Below are positions 18,121 to 28,158 of a stretch of DNA of 47,911 bases, one piece after another. Numbering within the stretch: the stretch's first letter is position 1; the number at the start of each line of letters is the position of its first letter. Position numbers and translations under genes: made by a program. Source of the stretch: Metabacillus niabensis (lineage in GTDB: Bacteria > Bacillota > Bacilli > Bacillales > Bacillaceae); assembly GCF_902829255.1 (NCBI RefSeq), contig NZ_CADEPK010000014.1:1-47911 (forward strand), given 5' to 3'. The notes under the pieces are model-generated. The model ran no database searches. It had not been told where the DNA came from and worked only from the letters and a program-made list of their open reading frames with translations.

Positions 18121-18147
18121 TTGCTTTTTCAATGATTTGGTTATAAT
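18121..18147 (+). promoter_or_regulatory. Probable ylaN promoter
   Basis: A perfect TATAAT at 18142-18147. The best -35 (TTGCTT at 18121) has a short 15-base spacer, so only the -10 is convincing. Confidence 0.4.
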
Positions 18148-18194
18148 ATTAAATCATAAGTAGAGGGTAATCGCTCGGAAACGGAGGGATTCAT

Positions 18195-18476
18195 TTGGCG
18201 TCTGAGATTGCTATTAATCATCGTGAAAAAGCACTTGCGTTACTTAGGGCAGATGCTGAAAAAATCATGAAATTAATAAAAGTCCAAATGGACAATTTAA
18301 CAATGCCTCAGTGTCCTCTTTATGAAGAGGTTTTAGATACACAAATGTTCGGTTTATCTAGAGAAATTGACTTCGCGGTACGATTAGGCTTAGTTGAGGA
18401 ACGTGAAGGAAAAGAATTGCTAGATACACTCGAAAGGGAGCTCTCAGCTCTACATGATGCATTTACAGGCAAATAA
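18195..18476 (+). CDS. ylaN: YlaN, UPF0358 iron-homeostasis protein
   Basis: A 93-aa helical protein of the UPF0358 family. The highly conserved core [20 protein letters not shown] and [19 protein letters not shown] is unmistakable. In B. subtilis YlaN binds the iron regulator Fur and is needed when iron is scarce. The start is TTG 18195 after GGAGGG (18183-18188). Monocistronic between ylaL and ftsW, with its own terminator. Confidence 0.92.
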   Translation: MASEIAINHREKALALLRADAEKIMKLIKVQMDNLTMPQCPLYEEVLDTQMFGLSREIDFAVRLGLVEEREGKELLDTLERELSALHDAFTGK

Positions 18477-18481
18477 TGAAC

Positions 18482-18520
18482 AAAACTCAAACTAACTAGG
18501 TAGTAAGTTTGAGTTTTTTT
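18482..18520 (+). terminator. Terminator of ylaN
   Basis: An 11-bp stem (AAACTCAAACT / AGTTTGAGTTT) with a 12-base loop, followed by a long T run. Confidence 0.9.
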
Positions 18521-18621
18521 ATTTCTCTATCAGTTTTTAAAGGAAATTAACTTTTTTAGAGCGAAGATATAGTAAAATAAAAGCAACGTACGAATAATGA
18601 CAGTAGTAAGGAAGAGATATT

Positions 18622-19866
18622 ATGGTAAAGAAAATTCTAAAATCTTATGATTATTCATTAATACTAGCGATCATTTTACTTTGCGCGTTTGGCCTTGTAA
18701 TGGTCTATAGCTCAAGTATGATTACAGCTGTTGCTCGATGGGGATATGAACCAGATCACTTTTTTCAAAGGCAAAAGCTTGCATTAATAGCTGGAGGCCT
18801 TGTCTTCTTAGTTATGATGATATTTCCCTACCGCGCGTTTTTAAATAAAACGATTTTGAAAATAATCGTTTTTGGCTCCATTTTATTACTTGGTTCATTA
18901 TTTTTTATTGGACATGCTGCAGGAAATGCGCAAAGCTGGATCAAGCTTGGTGGAATGAACATACAACCAGGTGAATTTGTAAAATTAAGTGTAATTATTT
19001 ACCTTGCTGCCGTCTATGATAAGAAACAATCATATTTAAATGAATTTAGCAGAGGGGTTTTACCACCGCTTATTTTTACAGGGATTATCTGTACGTTTGT
19101 TATCATTCAGCCCGATTTCGGTACAGCCTTTATTATTAGTATGATTGCTGTTTGTATGATTTTATGTTCTGGAATGGGAATGAAGAATATTCTAAAGCTC
19201 GTTTCGCTTGTCTTTATTTTTGGAGGAATGATGGTTGGCTTCTTACTGATTAGGGGAGTTAACCTATTTAGTCAAGAACAGTTAAGCCGTTTTAGCGGTG
19301 TTATTGATCCGTTTGGAGATGTGCAAGGTGATGGTTATCAACTAGTTAATTCTTTCTATGCAATAGGAGCTGGAGGCTTAAAAGGTTTAGGGTTAGGACA
19401 GAGTGTCCAAAAATATGGCTATTTACCTGAATCGCATACTGATTTTATTATGGCGATTATTGCAGAGGAATTAGGGATTTTAGGTGTAATCTTTGTATTA
19501 GTTCTCCTCACATTTGTTATTTTAAAAGGGTTCCAAATCGCGAGAAAATGCCAGGATCCTTTTGGAACTCTTCTTGCTGTAGGTATTTCAAGTATGATAG
19601 CAATTCAAGCTTTAATTAATTTAGGGGGTCTAACAGGCTTAATCCCTATAACTGGTGTCCCACTACCATTTATCAGCTACGGTGGTTCTTCGATATTGCT
19701 TTTACTTTTATCGATGGGCTTATTAGTAAATGTGTCAATGTTTACAAATTATCGTGATACATATCAAAAACCGAAAGTAAAAGAGGAAAATAAAAAGCCA
19801 ACAATCGTAGAGCCAATTCAACATAGACATCATCGAAATCATCGACGAAACTCTTCGTTTAGATAA
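18622..19866 (+). CDS. ftsW: Septal peptidoglycan glycosyltransferase FtsW
   Basis: A SEDS-family integral membrane polymerase (414 aa, about ten helices) that polymerises lipid II at the division septum together with the class B PBP encoded at 35593. Family signatures: YSSSM near residue 30, the FVKLSVIIYLA helix, QPDFGTA, the SHTDFI block and the C-terminal PLPFISYGGSS. The C-terminus is cytoplasmic, basic and His/Arg-rich (HRHHRNHRR). ATG 18622 follows GGAAGAG. The position after ylaN separates it from spoVE, the SEDS gene inside the dcw cluster, and matches B. subtilis ftsW (ylaO). Confidence 0.92.
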   Translation: MVKKILKSYDYSLILAIILLCAFGLVMVYSSSMITAVARWGYEPDHFFQRQKLALIAGGLVFLVMMIFPYRAFLNKTILKIIVFGSILLLGSLFFIGHAAGNAQSWIKLGGMNIQPGEFVKLSVIIYLAAVYDKKQSYLNEFSRGVLPPLIFTGIICTFVIIQPDFGTAFIISMIAVCMILCSGMGMKNILKLVSLVFIFGGMMVGFLLIRGVNLFSQEQLSRFSGVIDPFGDVQGDGYQLVNSFYAIGAGGLKGLGLGQSVQKYGYLPESHTDFIMAIIAEELGILGVIFVLVLLTFVILKGFQIARKCQDPFGTLLAVGISSMIAIQALINLGGLTGLIPITGVPLPFISYGGSSILLLLLSMGLLVNVSMFTNYRDTYQKPKVKEENKKPTIVEPIQHRHHRNHRRNSSFR

Positions 19867-19880
19867 AAATAGTTTTTGAC

Positions 19881-19995
19881 AACGAGGTATTCGCTTTCCG
19901 CTGAGGTCTGGGCCCCTACTCGAAGTAAGCTTCTGTAGGGGCTCCTGTTGATTGGATTCTCTAAGCAGGAGTCTCATGCCTACAGATCCATCAAC
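19881..19995. repeat. Degenerate Bacillaceae-type palindromic repeat, copy 2
   Basis: Contains CGCTTTCCGCTGAGG, GGGGCTCCTGTTGATTGGA and GCAGGAGTCTC, and ends CCATCAAC, in the same order as the copy at 5328-5452. An internal inverted repeat CCCCTAC (19913-19919) / GTAGGGG (19935-19941) is present. It sits between ftsW and ctaA, exactly where pycA lies in B. subtilis. Confidence 0.6.
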
Positions 19996-20012
19996 AATAA
20001 TCTTAAAAGCTT

Positions 20013-20056
20013 AAAAAAAAAAGCAGGAACCTTTTAAATTTGGTTCCTGCTTTTTT
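20013..20056. terminator. Bidirectional terminator between ftsW and ctaA
   Basis: A GC-rich stem GCAGGAACC / GGTTCCTGC (20023-20031 / 20042-20050), extended by A and T runs on both sides, between convergent genes. Confidence 0.92.
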
Positions 20057-20062
20057 AAACAT

Positions 20063-20965
20063 TTAATTGTACTTAGAGCGACCAACTAGTAGTAGAAAAT
20101 AACTTAGAAGGCCGAATAGACATGAGATAATTAATGCATGAGCTAAAGCAATATAAAGATTTAATCCGGAAACAACTGTTAAAGCACCTGAAATTACTTG
20201 TAAGCAGATTAATATAAAGGCAATTATCCAGCCCCAATAAATAACTTTTTGATGCTTATGATATTTTATAGCTCTCCATGTTACGTAGGCTATCCAAATG
20301 AAGATTAATGCCGCAGCAGCCCGATGTCCCATTTGAATCCATTCATGCAATGTAGTTGGCATCCCGCTAGCCCGTCTGCTACATAGAGGCCAATCTGGAC
20401 ATGCTAGGCTGGCTTCTTTATGTCTTACATAAGCGCCTGTATAAACGACTAAGTAGGAATAAATAGTAATCCCAATCATATGAAACTTCATCTGATTATT
20501 AATTACGAGAGAACTTGCTTCAAACTTTTTATCCACTTCGAATATTAGCAATGTTAACAGTAAAACAGAAGCAAAGGAGATTAATGATATCCCGAAATGC
20601 AAAGCCATAACTGCATCTGATGAACCCCACATTACGGCTGCTGCACCGATCAGTGCCTGCAAAATGAGGAACAAAACAGACAAAATGGCTAAAAATTTCG
20701 TTTCTCTAATATGACCGATTTTTTTCCAGGCCCAAATTGCGAGAATGACTACTGTTATTCCTGCGAGCCCACTTACAAGTCTATGGCTTAATTCGATGAC
20801 TAACTCAAAGGTAATTTCACTAGGTACAAATTCACCATGACATAAAGGCCATGATTTTCCGCAGCCATCTCCAGACTCCGTTTTTGTAACAAGAGCTCCC
20901 CCAAGTAGAACTAATAACATAATGATTGTCGTAAACACGGCAAACCATTTTAGTGCACGTTGCAA
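20063..20965 (-). CDS. ctaA: Heme A synthase
   Basis: A membrane enzyme that oxidises the C8 methyl group of heme O to give heme A for aa3-type cytochrome oxidase. The 300-aa protein has eight predicted helices in two similar halves. The conserved elements are present: E30, two extracytoplasmic Cys pairs (C35/C42 in CGKSWPLC and C189/C195 in CPDWPLC), and heme-ligand histidines H61, H123, H214 and H276. The start is TTG 20965 after AGAAGGTG. In B. subtilis it is divergent from ctaBCDEFG; here that block is absent and a 327-base gene-free spacer follows. The presence of ctaA implies heme A use, so a cta operon probably lies elsewhere. Confidence 0.94.
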   Translation of the reverse strand: MQRALKWFAVFTTIIMLLVLLGGALVTKTESGDGCGKSWPLCHGEFVPSEITFELVIELSHRLVSGLAGITVVILAIWAWKKIGHIRETKFLAILSVLFLILQALIGAAAVMWGSSDAVMALHFGISLISFASVLLLTLLIFEVDKKFEASSLVINNQMKFHMIGITIYSYLVVYTGAYVRHKEASLACPDWPLCSRRASGMPTTLHEWIQMGHRAAAALIFIWIAYVTWRAIKYHKHQKVIYWGWIIAFILICLQVISGALTVVSGLNLYIALAHALIISCLFGLLSYFLLLVGRSKYN

Positions 20966-21248
20966 AATATGTTCACCTTCTTAATAACTTTATTAGAAAA
21001 TTAATAGTAAATACTCATCGTATAGTACACAATGCTATAAGTTAGGTTTATAAGCAACTGATGTTTTTAAACAACTCTATGTTAAAGATTAATGTAGATT
21101 TTAAAGCACTTTGTTAGTTGGAATAAAAACAAGATACTCCTACAAGCTCATTAAGACAGGAGAGCAATTTAAAGTTACAGAAGCAGCAATAAGGAAAATT
21201 TTTTGTCATATCATGAGAGAGCCAAACAAAAGTATAAATTCTTATTTT
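20966..21248. other. Gene-free spacer between ctaA and ylbA
   Basis: AT-rich. In B. subtilis ctaBCDEFG occupies this junction. I see no cta remnants, only weak promoter-like sequences. A terminator for ylbA follows at 21249. Confidence 0.5.
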
Positions 21249-21286
21249 AAAGCGGGTGACTCTGAATCTTTTGAGTCACCCGCTTT
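21249..21286. terminator. Terminator of ylbA
   Basis: A perfect 14-bp stem (AAAGCGGGTGACTC / GAGTCACCCGCTTT) with a 10-base loop, just beyond the ylbA stop. T-tracts are short. Confidence 0.7.
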
Positions 21287-21292
21287 CATTTA

Positions 21293-21682
21293 TTATCGTA
21301 ACGGAGGAATGTAATGATTAAGCCTTAAAATTCCAATTAAGTGTTGATAGTATAAATCAATTTCTGAAAAAATCGTTGAAGGTTTTACATCGAGTTCAAT
21401 GATGTCCATTTGTAAATAAGTTGCAAGTTCTTTAAAAAGGTCGTATCGTTTATTTTCTTTCACATGTGGATTCGGGATCCCCTCTCGACATATATATAAT
21501 GCTTGGAAATCACCTGGATTTGTTGGCTGCATTGCAACAACTAAAGATGAAACTGGATTATTATTCACCTCGGTATGTAGTACTAAAAGTCTTGAAACTC
21601 TATGTTTATTGGCTTTGGCTGTTTCAAGTAATTCATAAATGTCTGAATACCCTTCACCTATTTCGATAAATCGTTGAATCAT
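21293..21682 (-). CDS. ylbA: YlbA-like protein
   Basis: A 129-aa soluble protein without signal or membrane segments. It opens MIQRFIEIGEGYSDIYELLETAKAN, contains a beta-rich centre (RLLVLHTEVNNNPVSSLVVAMQP, then FQALYICREGIPNP) and ends LNHYIPPLR. Position and size fit B. subtilis ylbA, the gene after ctaG, so the symbol is given by synteny. Function is unknown; a methylthioribose-kinase label I recall from some genomes has no visible support. ATG 21682 follows AAGGGGGAG. Leftward and monocistronic. Confidence 0.65.
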   Translation of the reverse strand: MIQRFIEIGEGYSDIYELLETAKANKHRVSRLLVLHTEVNNNPVSSLVVAMQPTNPGDFQALYICREGIPNPHVKENKRYDLFKELATYLQMDIIELDVKPSTIFSEIDLYYQHLIGILRLNHYIPPLR

Positions 21683-21814
21683 CGAAACTCCCCCTTGAAA
21701 AAATTTTTTCTCTCTTAGTTATTTTGTAAATTTGTACAATATGTCATGTGAATTCGATACTCACTATACCATGTCCAATGGTTGCATGTGAAGATAAGAT
21801 ATCGTAATAGAAAG

Positions 21815-22047
21815 AAAAAAACCCTACAGATATTTTCTGTAGGGTCCTTCATAACCTTTTATTACGTAAAGGTTGAAGGCAAAGGGAGAGGAGAAACCGG
21901 AGGAAGAACTTATGGGGAAACGTAAGTCTTCTCCGCGGTTGGCAACAACATCAACGAATCGATGTTGTTACTATTCATTATCACCAAATGCTCTCACCAT
22001 ATACATGAAAAACAAGAAAATTTTCTCTTACAGTAAAACTGTTTGTC
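21815..22047 (-). ncRNA. csfG: Probable CsfG sporulation RNA
   Basis: A minus-strand RNA gene of about 230 nt just upstream of rsmD (ylbH), the place where B. subtilis encodes CsfG, a forespore-specific RNA conserved in endospore formers. Visible in order: a promoter-like TGATACAATA (-10 on 22061-22052), resembling sigma-F/G -10 elements with a weak -35; a hairpin AACAACATC/GATGTTGTT (21944-21969); an imperfect hairpin over about 21889-21943; a pyrimidine-rich stretch containing TTCTTCCTCC and TTTCTCCTCTCCC, able to pair with Shine-Dalgarno sequences; and a strong terminator. No credible ORF. Ends are approximate; identity rests on synteny and architecture. Confidence 0.65.
21819..21847 (-). 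terminator. Terminator of the csfG transcript
   Basis: Minus-strand stem ACCCTACAGA / TCTGTAGGGT with a 5-base loop, followed by TTTTTTCTTT. It has no protein gene upstream on that strand, which points to a small RNA gene. Confidence 0.88.
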
Positions 22048-22147
22048 GAAATATTGTATCATCATATTTTGCTATGGTAGGATAGAGTGTATCAATTTTT
22101 TTAAGATAACCAATCATAAATTGAAATGATAAAGCTGTGGTGAAAAG

Positions 22148-23204
<1,057 letters not shown>

Positions 23205-23245
23205 GGTACATATATTTTCGAAATACACGGACGTTATTAGTAAAA

Positions 23246-23342
23246 AGAGGGTGACTCAAAGGGTTTAGACTCCTCTACAAACACGGGTAAATAGTAAACT
23301 TGTGTATGAGGCGTCTGAACCTTTAGTATTGAGCCACCCTCT
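23246..23342. terminator. Very long hairpin after coaD
   Basis: A 97-nt hairpin between convergent coaD and ylbJ. Outer stem AGAGGGTGACTCAA (23246-23259) / TTGAGCCACCCTCT (23329-23342) with one mismatch; inner stem GGGTTTAGACTCCTC (23261-23275) / GAGGCGTCTGAACC (23308-23321). There is only a short T-rich tail. It shares GGGTGACTC with the ylbA terminator. Confidence 0.65.
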
Positions 23343-23433
23343 ATTCATTATTTAGATAAATCTTGATAAAATTTCGTTTATCGTTAAGTTGTTCTTGTGA
23401 ATACATATCGTTTTCCGTATAAATAAATATAAA

Positions 23434-24591
23434 TTACGTTATAAGCGGTCCGAAATGTAATAGTGCATTCCAATACTTTTCTGCCCAGTCTGGCGTTTGT
23501 ATGATGGAAAAGACAGGTAAAACAGCTTGGTTTGACGATTGCAAATCTGTATACAAAGGTTTAAATAAAAGGAAAACAATAATAGATGAATAGATTCCAT
23601 GTAAAATCCTAGCTAGGAAAAATGGTTGAAATCGAATATCTGTTTCAGCTAGTATGCTTGCAACCTGTGCTTGAACGGATAATCCTCCGAAAGCTAAAAT
23701 AAAGCTTGCAATCATCATTTTATCTAATAAGCTTGCTGATGTTTCGCTAACGAATTGATTACCTAATGTTATTTCAAAAATACCAGTAATAAGTGGGATA
23801 CTTAAATCTTTGGTTATTTGCAATAATGCTAACCCACCTGAAATGATTTGAGCGAATAAATCAGTCAAATGAATAATGGATAGTATTTTATTAAATACAG
23901 AAAACAGAATAATAAATCCACCGATCATTAATAATGTTTGAATTGAGGTGATAACTGCATCCCCAAGCATTTTACCAATCGGCCTTGATTCTTTAATTCT
24001 AGTTTTATGTAACTCACGAAGTGCTTCTTTTAATGGTGGAAATATTTTTCTCTTACCTCTTTGTGATGATGCTTCTCGTCCACCGTAAAATCTCATTGTT
24101 AAGCCAACACATAAATTCCCTAAATAATGTGCTGCTGCGAGCAATATGCCTAATGAAGCGTCATGGAAAAATCCAACTGCTACTGCACCAAAAATAAATA
24201 ACGGATTTGAGGAGCTAGTAAATGATACAAGTCTTTCTGCTTCGATTTTAGAAATTTGTTTTTCTTGTCTTATTCTAGCCGTTAGCTTTGCTCCTGCAGG
24301 ATTTCCAGAAGCCATCCCCATAGCCCACACGAAACCTCCAACACCAGGTACGCGAAAGATCGGTCTCATAAGAGGCTCTAATAAAACTCCAATAAATTTG
24401 ACAACTCCAAATCCAATAAGGAGCTCTGAGGCTATAAAAAATGGTAATAATGAAGGAAAAACAACCTCCCACCAGATGGATAGTCCTCTACTGGAAGCTT
24501 CAAGGGACTCTTTTGGATTCATGATGATTGCAATTGTTAAGCCACCTATAAATACTGCAATAAGAATGGTTTTGAATTTTGAAAGACTCAA
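23434..24591 (-). CDS. ylbJ: Sporulation integral membrane protein YlbJ
   Basis: A 385-aa polytopic membrane protein of the Gate/nucleoside-recognition type. Conserved runs include LSIWWEVVFPSLLPFF, ELLIGFGVVKF, GGFVWAMGMASG and FTSSSNPLFIFGAV. In B. subtilis ylbJ is a sigma-E gene needed for heat-resistant spores. The start is TTG 24591, 9 bases after AGGAGG; the upstream codons in frame include that site. It is divergent from ylbK with a 240-base spacer, where I could not recognise a clean sigma-E promoter. Confidence 0.9.
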   Translation of the reverse strand: MSLSKFKTILIAVFIGGLTIAIIMNPKESLEASSRGLSIWWEVVFPSLLPFFIASELLIGFGVVKFIGVLLEPLMRPIFRVPGVGGFVWAMGMASGNPAGAKLTARIRQEKQISKIEAERLVSFTSSSNPLFIFGAVAVGFFHDASLGILLAAAHYLGNLCVGLTMRFYGGREASSQRGKRKIFPPLKEALRELHKTRIKESRPIGKMLGDAVITSIQTLLMIGGFIILFSVFNKILSIIHLTDLFAQIISGGLALLQITKDLSIPLITGIFEITLGNQFVSETSASLLDKMMIASFILAFGGLSVQAQVASILAETDIRFQPFFLARILHGIYSSIIVFLLFKPLYTDLQSSNQAVLPVFSIIQTPDWAEKYWNALLHFGPLIT

Positions 24592-24831
24592 AATGTAATG
24601 CCTCCTATATAAACTGTTCAAATGAAATAAAAAATCATAGTTGGACAAATATCATTAATTTAATATACGAGAATAGGTGAACATTTTAGACCATAAGATT
24701 GATGTATACTTTGTTATTTTTTAATAGGTCATAAATGTGAACGGTGAAATAATCTTGATAAAGATCACCTTTGTTGAGATGAATGATTTCCTAGTAATAA
24801 GAAGAAAATGAAGGTAAAGGAGGGCTACTCC

Positions 24832-25632
24832 TTGAAGGAAAAGCCTAAAATTGGACTAGCGCTCGGATCTGGAGGAGCTAGAGGTTTTGCGCATTTAGGT
24901 GTACTAAAGGTATTGCATGAAGCCGGTATTCAAGTTGACTTAATTGCCGGAAGCAGCATGGGTGCCTTAGTTGGTTGTTTTTATGCATCAGGTTTAAGTA
25001 TTGAGAGAATGCATCAATTTGCACTTGCATTTAAGAGAAAGTATTATTTAGATTTTACAGTTCCTAAAATGGGATTTATTGCTGGAAACAGATTGAAGGA
25101 ATTGATCCGCTTATTTACACATCAAAAAACGTTTGAACAATTAAATATACCCGTATCTGTTGTTGCAACTGATTTATATAATGGTAAAAAGGTTGTCTTT
25201 AATAAGGGACCAGTAGCTGAAGCGGTTAGAGCAAGTATAGCGATTCCAGGAATTTTTGTGCCAGAAAAAATTAATGGTAGACTGTTAGTAGATGGTGGGG
25301 TAATTGACAGAGTTCCTGTATCTGTTGTTAAGGAGATGGGGGCTGATATCGTGATAGCTGTCGATGTATCACATGTAAAGCAAAATGAAAATATAACATC
25401 TATATTTGATGTTATTTTACAAAGCATTGACATTATGCAGGATGAGCTTGTACATCATAGAGAAATTGTCTCTGATGTGATGATTAGACCACATGTTGAA
25501 CAGTTTAGTTCAAGAGCGTTTACGAATATTAAGGAAATTATTGAAATTGGTGAACAGGAGGCATTGCAGCATATAGAAAAAATCCATACATTGATATCGG
25601 CGTGGAGGGAGTCAAATAAGCATGAAACGTAA
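24832..25632 (+). CDS. ylbK: Patatin-like phospholipase family protein YlbK
   Basis: A 266-aa serine hydrolase with the patatin/RssA fold. Oxyanion-hole motif GGARG (14-18), nucleophile S42 in GSSMG, and catalytic D154 in VDGG are all present, so it is likely active on lipids or acyl esters; the substrate is unknown. The start is TTG 24832, 8 bases after AAGGAGG. An in-frame ATG at 24808 is rejected because the ribosome site would then be inside the gene. It overlaps ylbL by 11 bases, indicating a two-gene operon. Confidence 0.9.
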   Translation: MKEKPKIGLALGSGGARGFAHLGVLKVLHEAGIQVDLIAGSSMGALVGCFYASGLSIERMHQFALAFKRKYYLDFTVPKMGFIAGNRLKELIRLFTHQKTFEQLNIPVSVVATDLYNGKKVVFNKGPVAEAVRASIAIPGIFVPEKINGRLLVDGGVIDRVPVSVVKEMGADIVIAVDVSHVKQNENITSIFDVILQSIDIMQDELVHHREIVSDVMIRPHVEQFSSRAFTNIKEIIEIGEQEALQHIEKIHTLISAWRESNKHET

Positions 25633-26644
25633 TATTGTTTTTCGGTCTATTCTACTATGTTCACTAATCATCATTGCAGTAACATTTATCAAGCTTCCTT
25701 ACTACGTAACAAAGCCTGGTATGGCTGCTGAATTAGAACCGATTGTTGAAGTTGAAAACGGCTATAAAAATGAATCAGGGAGTTTCTCACTTACGACAGT
25801 TCAGTTCGGAAGAGCAAATCCAATTACATATATGTGGGCAAAATTTCACGATTATTATTATCTTATGCCACTTGAAGATTTCAAAAGGAAAGACGAATCT
25901 GATGAGGATTATTTTAAACGACAATTGCATTTAATGGAAACATCTCAGGAGTCTGCAATTACTACAGCATATTTAAAAGCAAATAAATCAGTTTCGTATT
26001 CATTCCACGGCGTTTATGTTGAGGAAATTGTAAAGGGAATGCCTGCTGAAAATAAATTAAAGGTAGGTGATCGCATTTATAAAGTGGATCAATACTTATT
26101 TCAAACTGCAGAAGAATTTATTGAATATGTTGGGAATAAAGAGAATGGCGATAAAATAACGATATCGTTCGAAAGAGACGGAGTAAAAAAACAAGTAGAG
26201 GTTCCGGTTGCTCCGTTCGAGGAGGAGCCGAGTAAGATAGGAATAGGGATTTCATTAATAACGGATCGTGAATTAATCGTTGATCCGAAAATTAAGTTAA
26301 ATACGGAGGAAATCGGCGGTCCGTCTGCAGGGTTAATGATGGCACTGGAGATATACAATCAGTTAAATAAGGAAGATATATCAAAAGGCTATAAAATTGC
26401 GGGAACTGGTACGATTAATCCAGAAGGTGAAGTTGGACCGATTGGTGGAATTTCACAAAAAATCGTTGCAGCAGATAAAGCGGGAATGGACATTTTCTTT
26501 GCCCCAAACGAAAAAGGGAAAAATACGTCAAACTATCAGGAAGCAATTGAGGTAGGGAAAAAAATTAAAACAAAAATGAAAATTGTACCAGTTGATACAT
26601 TTGATGATGCTTTAGACTATTTACAGAAGCTTAAAGAAAAGTAG
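25622..26644 (+). CDS. ylbL: PDZ-domain Lon-type serine protease YlbL
   Basis: A membrane-anchored protease of 340 aa. It has an N-terminal signal anchor (about residues 8-25), a PDZ domain at about 125-205, and a Lon-like proteolytic domain with the Ser-Lys dyad S235 (GGPSAG) and K280 (GGISQK). The active domain lies outside the membrane. In B. subtilis YlbL, with CtpA, degrades the SOS division inhibitor YneA, linking it to cell-division recovery. ATG 25622 follows GGAGGGAG within the end of ylbK. A terminator follows. Confidence 0.93.
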   Translation: MKRNIVFRSILLCSLIIIAVTFIKLPYYVTKPGMAAELEPIVEVENGYKNESGSFSLTTVQFGRANPITYMWAKFHDYYYLMPLEDFKRKDESDEDYFKRQLHLMETSQESAITTAYLKANKSVSYSFHGVYVEEIVKGMPAENKLKVGDRIYKVDQYLFQTAEEFIEYVGNKENGDKITISFERDGVKKQVEVPVAPFEEEPSKIGIGISLITDRELIVDPKIKLNTEEIGGPSAGLMMALEIYNQLNKEDISKGYKIAGTGTINPEGEVGPIGGISQKIVAADKAGMDIFFAPNEKGKNTSNYQEAIEVGKKIKTKMKIVPVDTFDDALDYLQKLKEK

Positions 26645-26659
26645 ATATAATTGAAATAA

Positions 26660-26703
26660 AGACACTCATGAATGATGAAATCTTTCTTCATTTATGAGTG
26701 TCT
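26660..26703. terminator. Bidirectional terminator between ylbL and tmcAL
   Basis: A 10-bp stem AGACACTCAT / ATGAGTGTCT with further internal pairing (TGAA/TTCA), followed by CTTTATT, between convergent genes. Confidence 0.8.
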
Positions 26704-26708
26704 CTTTA

Positions 26709-27923
26709 TTAGTAGGACATTCGAATAGGCGGTGTTGTATATTCAGTTTTTAGTAGTCTTGAGCGCAGCGGTTCAGGAAAAATCATAAAATAGGTTGCAG
26801 CTGCTCGTAAATCTATTTCAAATAGCGGATGGTGAAAGCCTGAAACTTTTGAGATGATTGGTAGCTTAAGATTCTTCTTTATTGATCGTAAATATTCTTG
26901 TCCTCTTTCACTCATACCTAATAAACGAATATATGGAGAAGTCTCGTGTTGATTAATAAGATTCATTTCTTGTTTTGAAGTTCTTGTTAATATATGCATA
27001 CATAAACGCTGAAGCCTTGTCCAAGTATATCTTTTTGTTTTTAGTTGTTCCATAAAATCTTGAAAGCAATGTGAATCAATAATTAACTTTAATACTCTGT
27101 TTTCTAAGCCCTCCTCTACTTCATAGATGGATTTAAGCTCTTCCTCTTTCATTGTCAAAAGGCTGTATTTTAAAAAGCTAAAATAATTTTCCCATTGATG
27201 GAAAACCCCATATTGCTCTTTATACTTTTCGAGAATTGTATATGTATCGTTTGGTACATAGCTGCTTATGTCTGCGTTTTGATCGAAAAGAGAGTTTCTA
27301 ATACTTGTCGCACTTGCAATTGATGTTGACGCAAAATCCTTATCATGATAACCGGCTTTATATCGTTTAATCGTTAATGGTATCATGTTAGAGTTTAGTT
27401 TTGAAATAGCTTTAACATAATGAAATCCTAAAATATTGTTAGGCTGTGATAAATCAAGTGTATCCTTTCTATTTGAAATTTTTTGATAAGCGAGACTTAA
27501 TGCTGTCGGATAATTTACACCAGTTTGCATGAAGTGCTTAATGTATTCCTCATATTGTTCAGATTCTTTTTGGAGAAATTCATTCGTATGTAAAAAAGGC
27601 GCAATATCCCCTGTCTCACTACCGAAGCATAAATAGCTACAATGTAATGCATCTAAAATTGAAACAGCACCATTCGCAAAAGTCTCAGCTTTCTGTGTAG
27701 CAAACGCATAGGGAAGTTCTACGACAAGATCAACACCGCCTTGAAGGGCCATTTTTGTTCGTTCCCATTTTGAAACTAGTGCAGGCTCTCCTCTTTGAAG
27801 AAAATATCCACTCATTACAGCAATAACAATATCTGCATTAGATTTTTTTACAGATTCTCTTAAATGGTATAGATGACCGTTATGGAACGGATTATATTCA
27901 ACAACAACTCCTACAGCTTTCAA
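26709..27923 (-). CDS. tmcAL: tRNA(Met) cytidine acetate ligase
   Basis: The enzyme (B. subtilis YlbM) forms N4-acetylcytidine at the wobble base of elongator tRNA-Met using acetate and ATP. The 404-aa protein begins MKAVGVVVEYNPFHNGHLYH, with the nucleotidylyltransferase HxGH-type motif at 14-17, followed by SGYFLQRGEPA and the FGSETGD block. The start is TTG at 27923. Only a weak purine-rich site precedes it, so expression is probably low. Divergent from ylbN-rpmF, with a 292-base spacer containing the ylbN promoter. Confidence 0.92.
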   Translation of the reverse strand: MKAVGVVVEYNPFHNGHLYHLRESVKKSNADIVIAVMSGYFLQRGEPALVSKWERTKMALQGGVDLVVELPYAFATQKAETFANGAVSILDALHCSYLCFGSETGDIAPFLHTNEFLQKESEQYEEYIKHFMQTGVNYPTALSLAYQKISNRKDTLDLSQPNNILGFHYVKAISKLNSNMIPLTIKRYKAGYHDKDFASTSIASATSIRNSLFDQNADISSYVPNDTYTILEKYKEQYGVFHQWENYFSFLKYSLLTMKEEELKSIYEVEEGLENRVLKLIIDSHCFQDFMEQLKTKRYTWTRLQRLCMHILTRTSKQEMNLINQHETSPYIRLLGMSERGQEYLRSIKKNLKLPIISKVSGFHHPLFEIDLRAAATYFMIFPEPLRSRLLKTEYTTPPIRMSY

Positions 27924-28158
27924 TTAAACACACCACACTTCCTATCATGTTTTTATCTATTATAAGCGATTTAAAATGTAGGATAAACTATTCGAGGAAA
28001 CACTTGAAAATCGAGGCCTATAGCATTAAAATAAAATTTGCTGGTTTTTTCATGAATTCGTTTTGTGCTTAGTAATTACATAATAGAAAGTCGTTAATTT
28101 TTTTATAGTTTTGAAAAAAATAGATAATAATGTATACTAACACTGTAAAGAAAAAATA

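Noticed and set aside
21111-21314. 67-codon plus-strand ORF between ctaA and ylbA
   Set aside because: It runs through the ylbA terminator and into ylbA, lacks a ribosome site and resembles no family.
21971-22006. 11-codon minus-strand ORF inside the csfG candidate (MYMVRAFGDNE)
   Set aside because: No Shine-Dalgarno sequence precedes it, and CsfG is not known to be translated.
24146-24598. 150-codon plus-strand open frame opposite ylbJ
   Set aside because: Antisense shadow of a recognised membrane protein. No ribosome site, and a composition typical of reverse-read hydrophobic codons.
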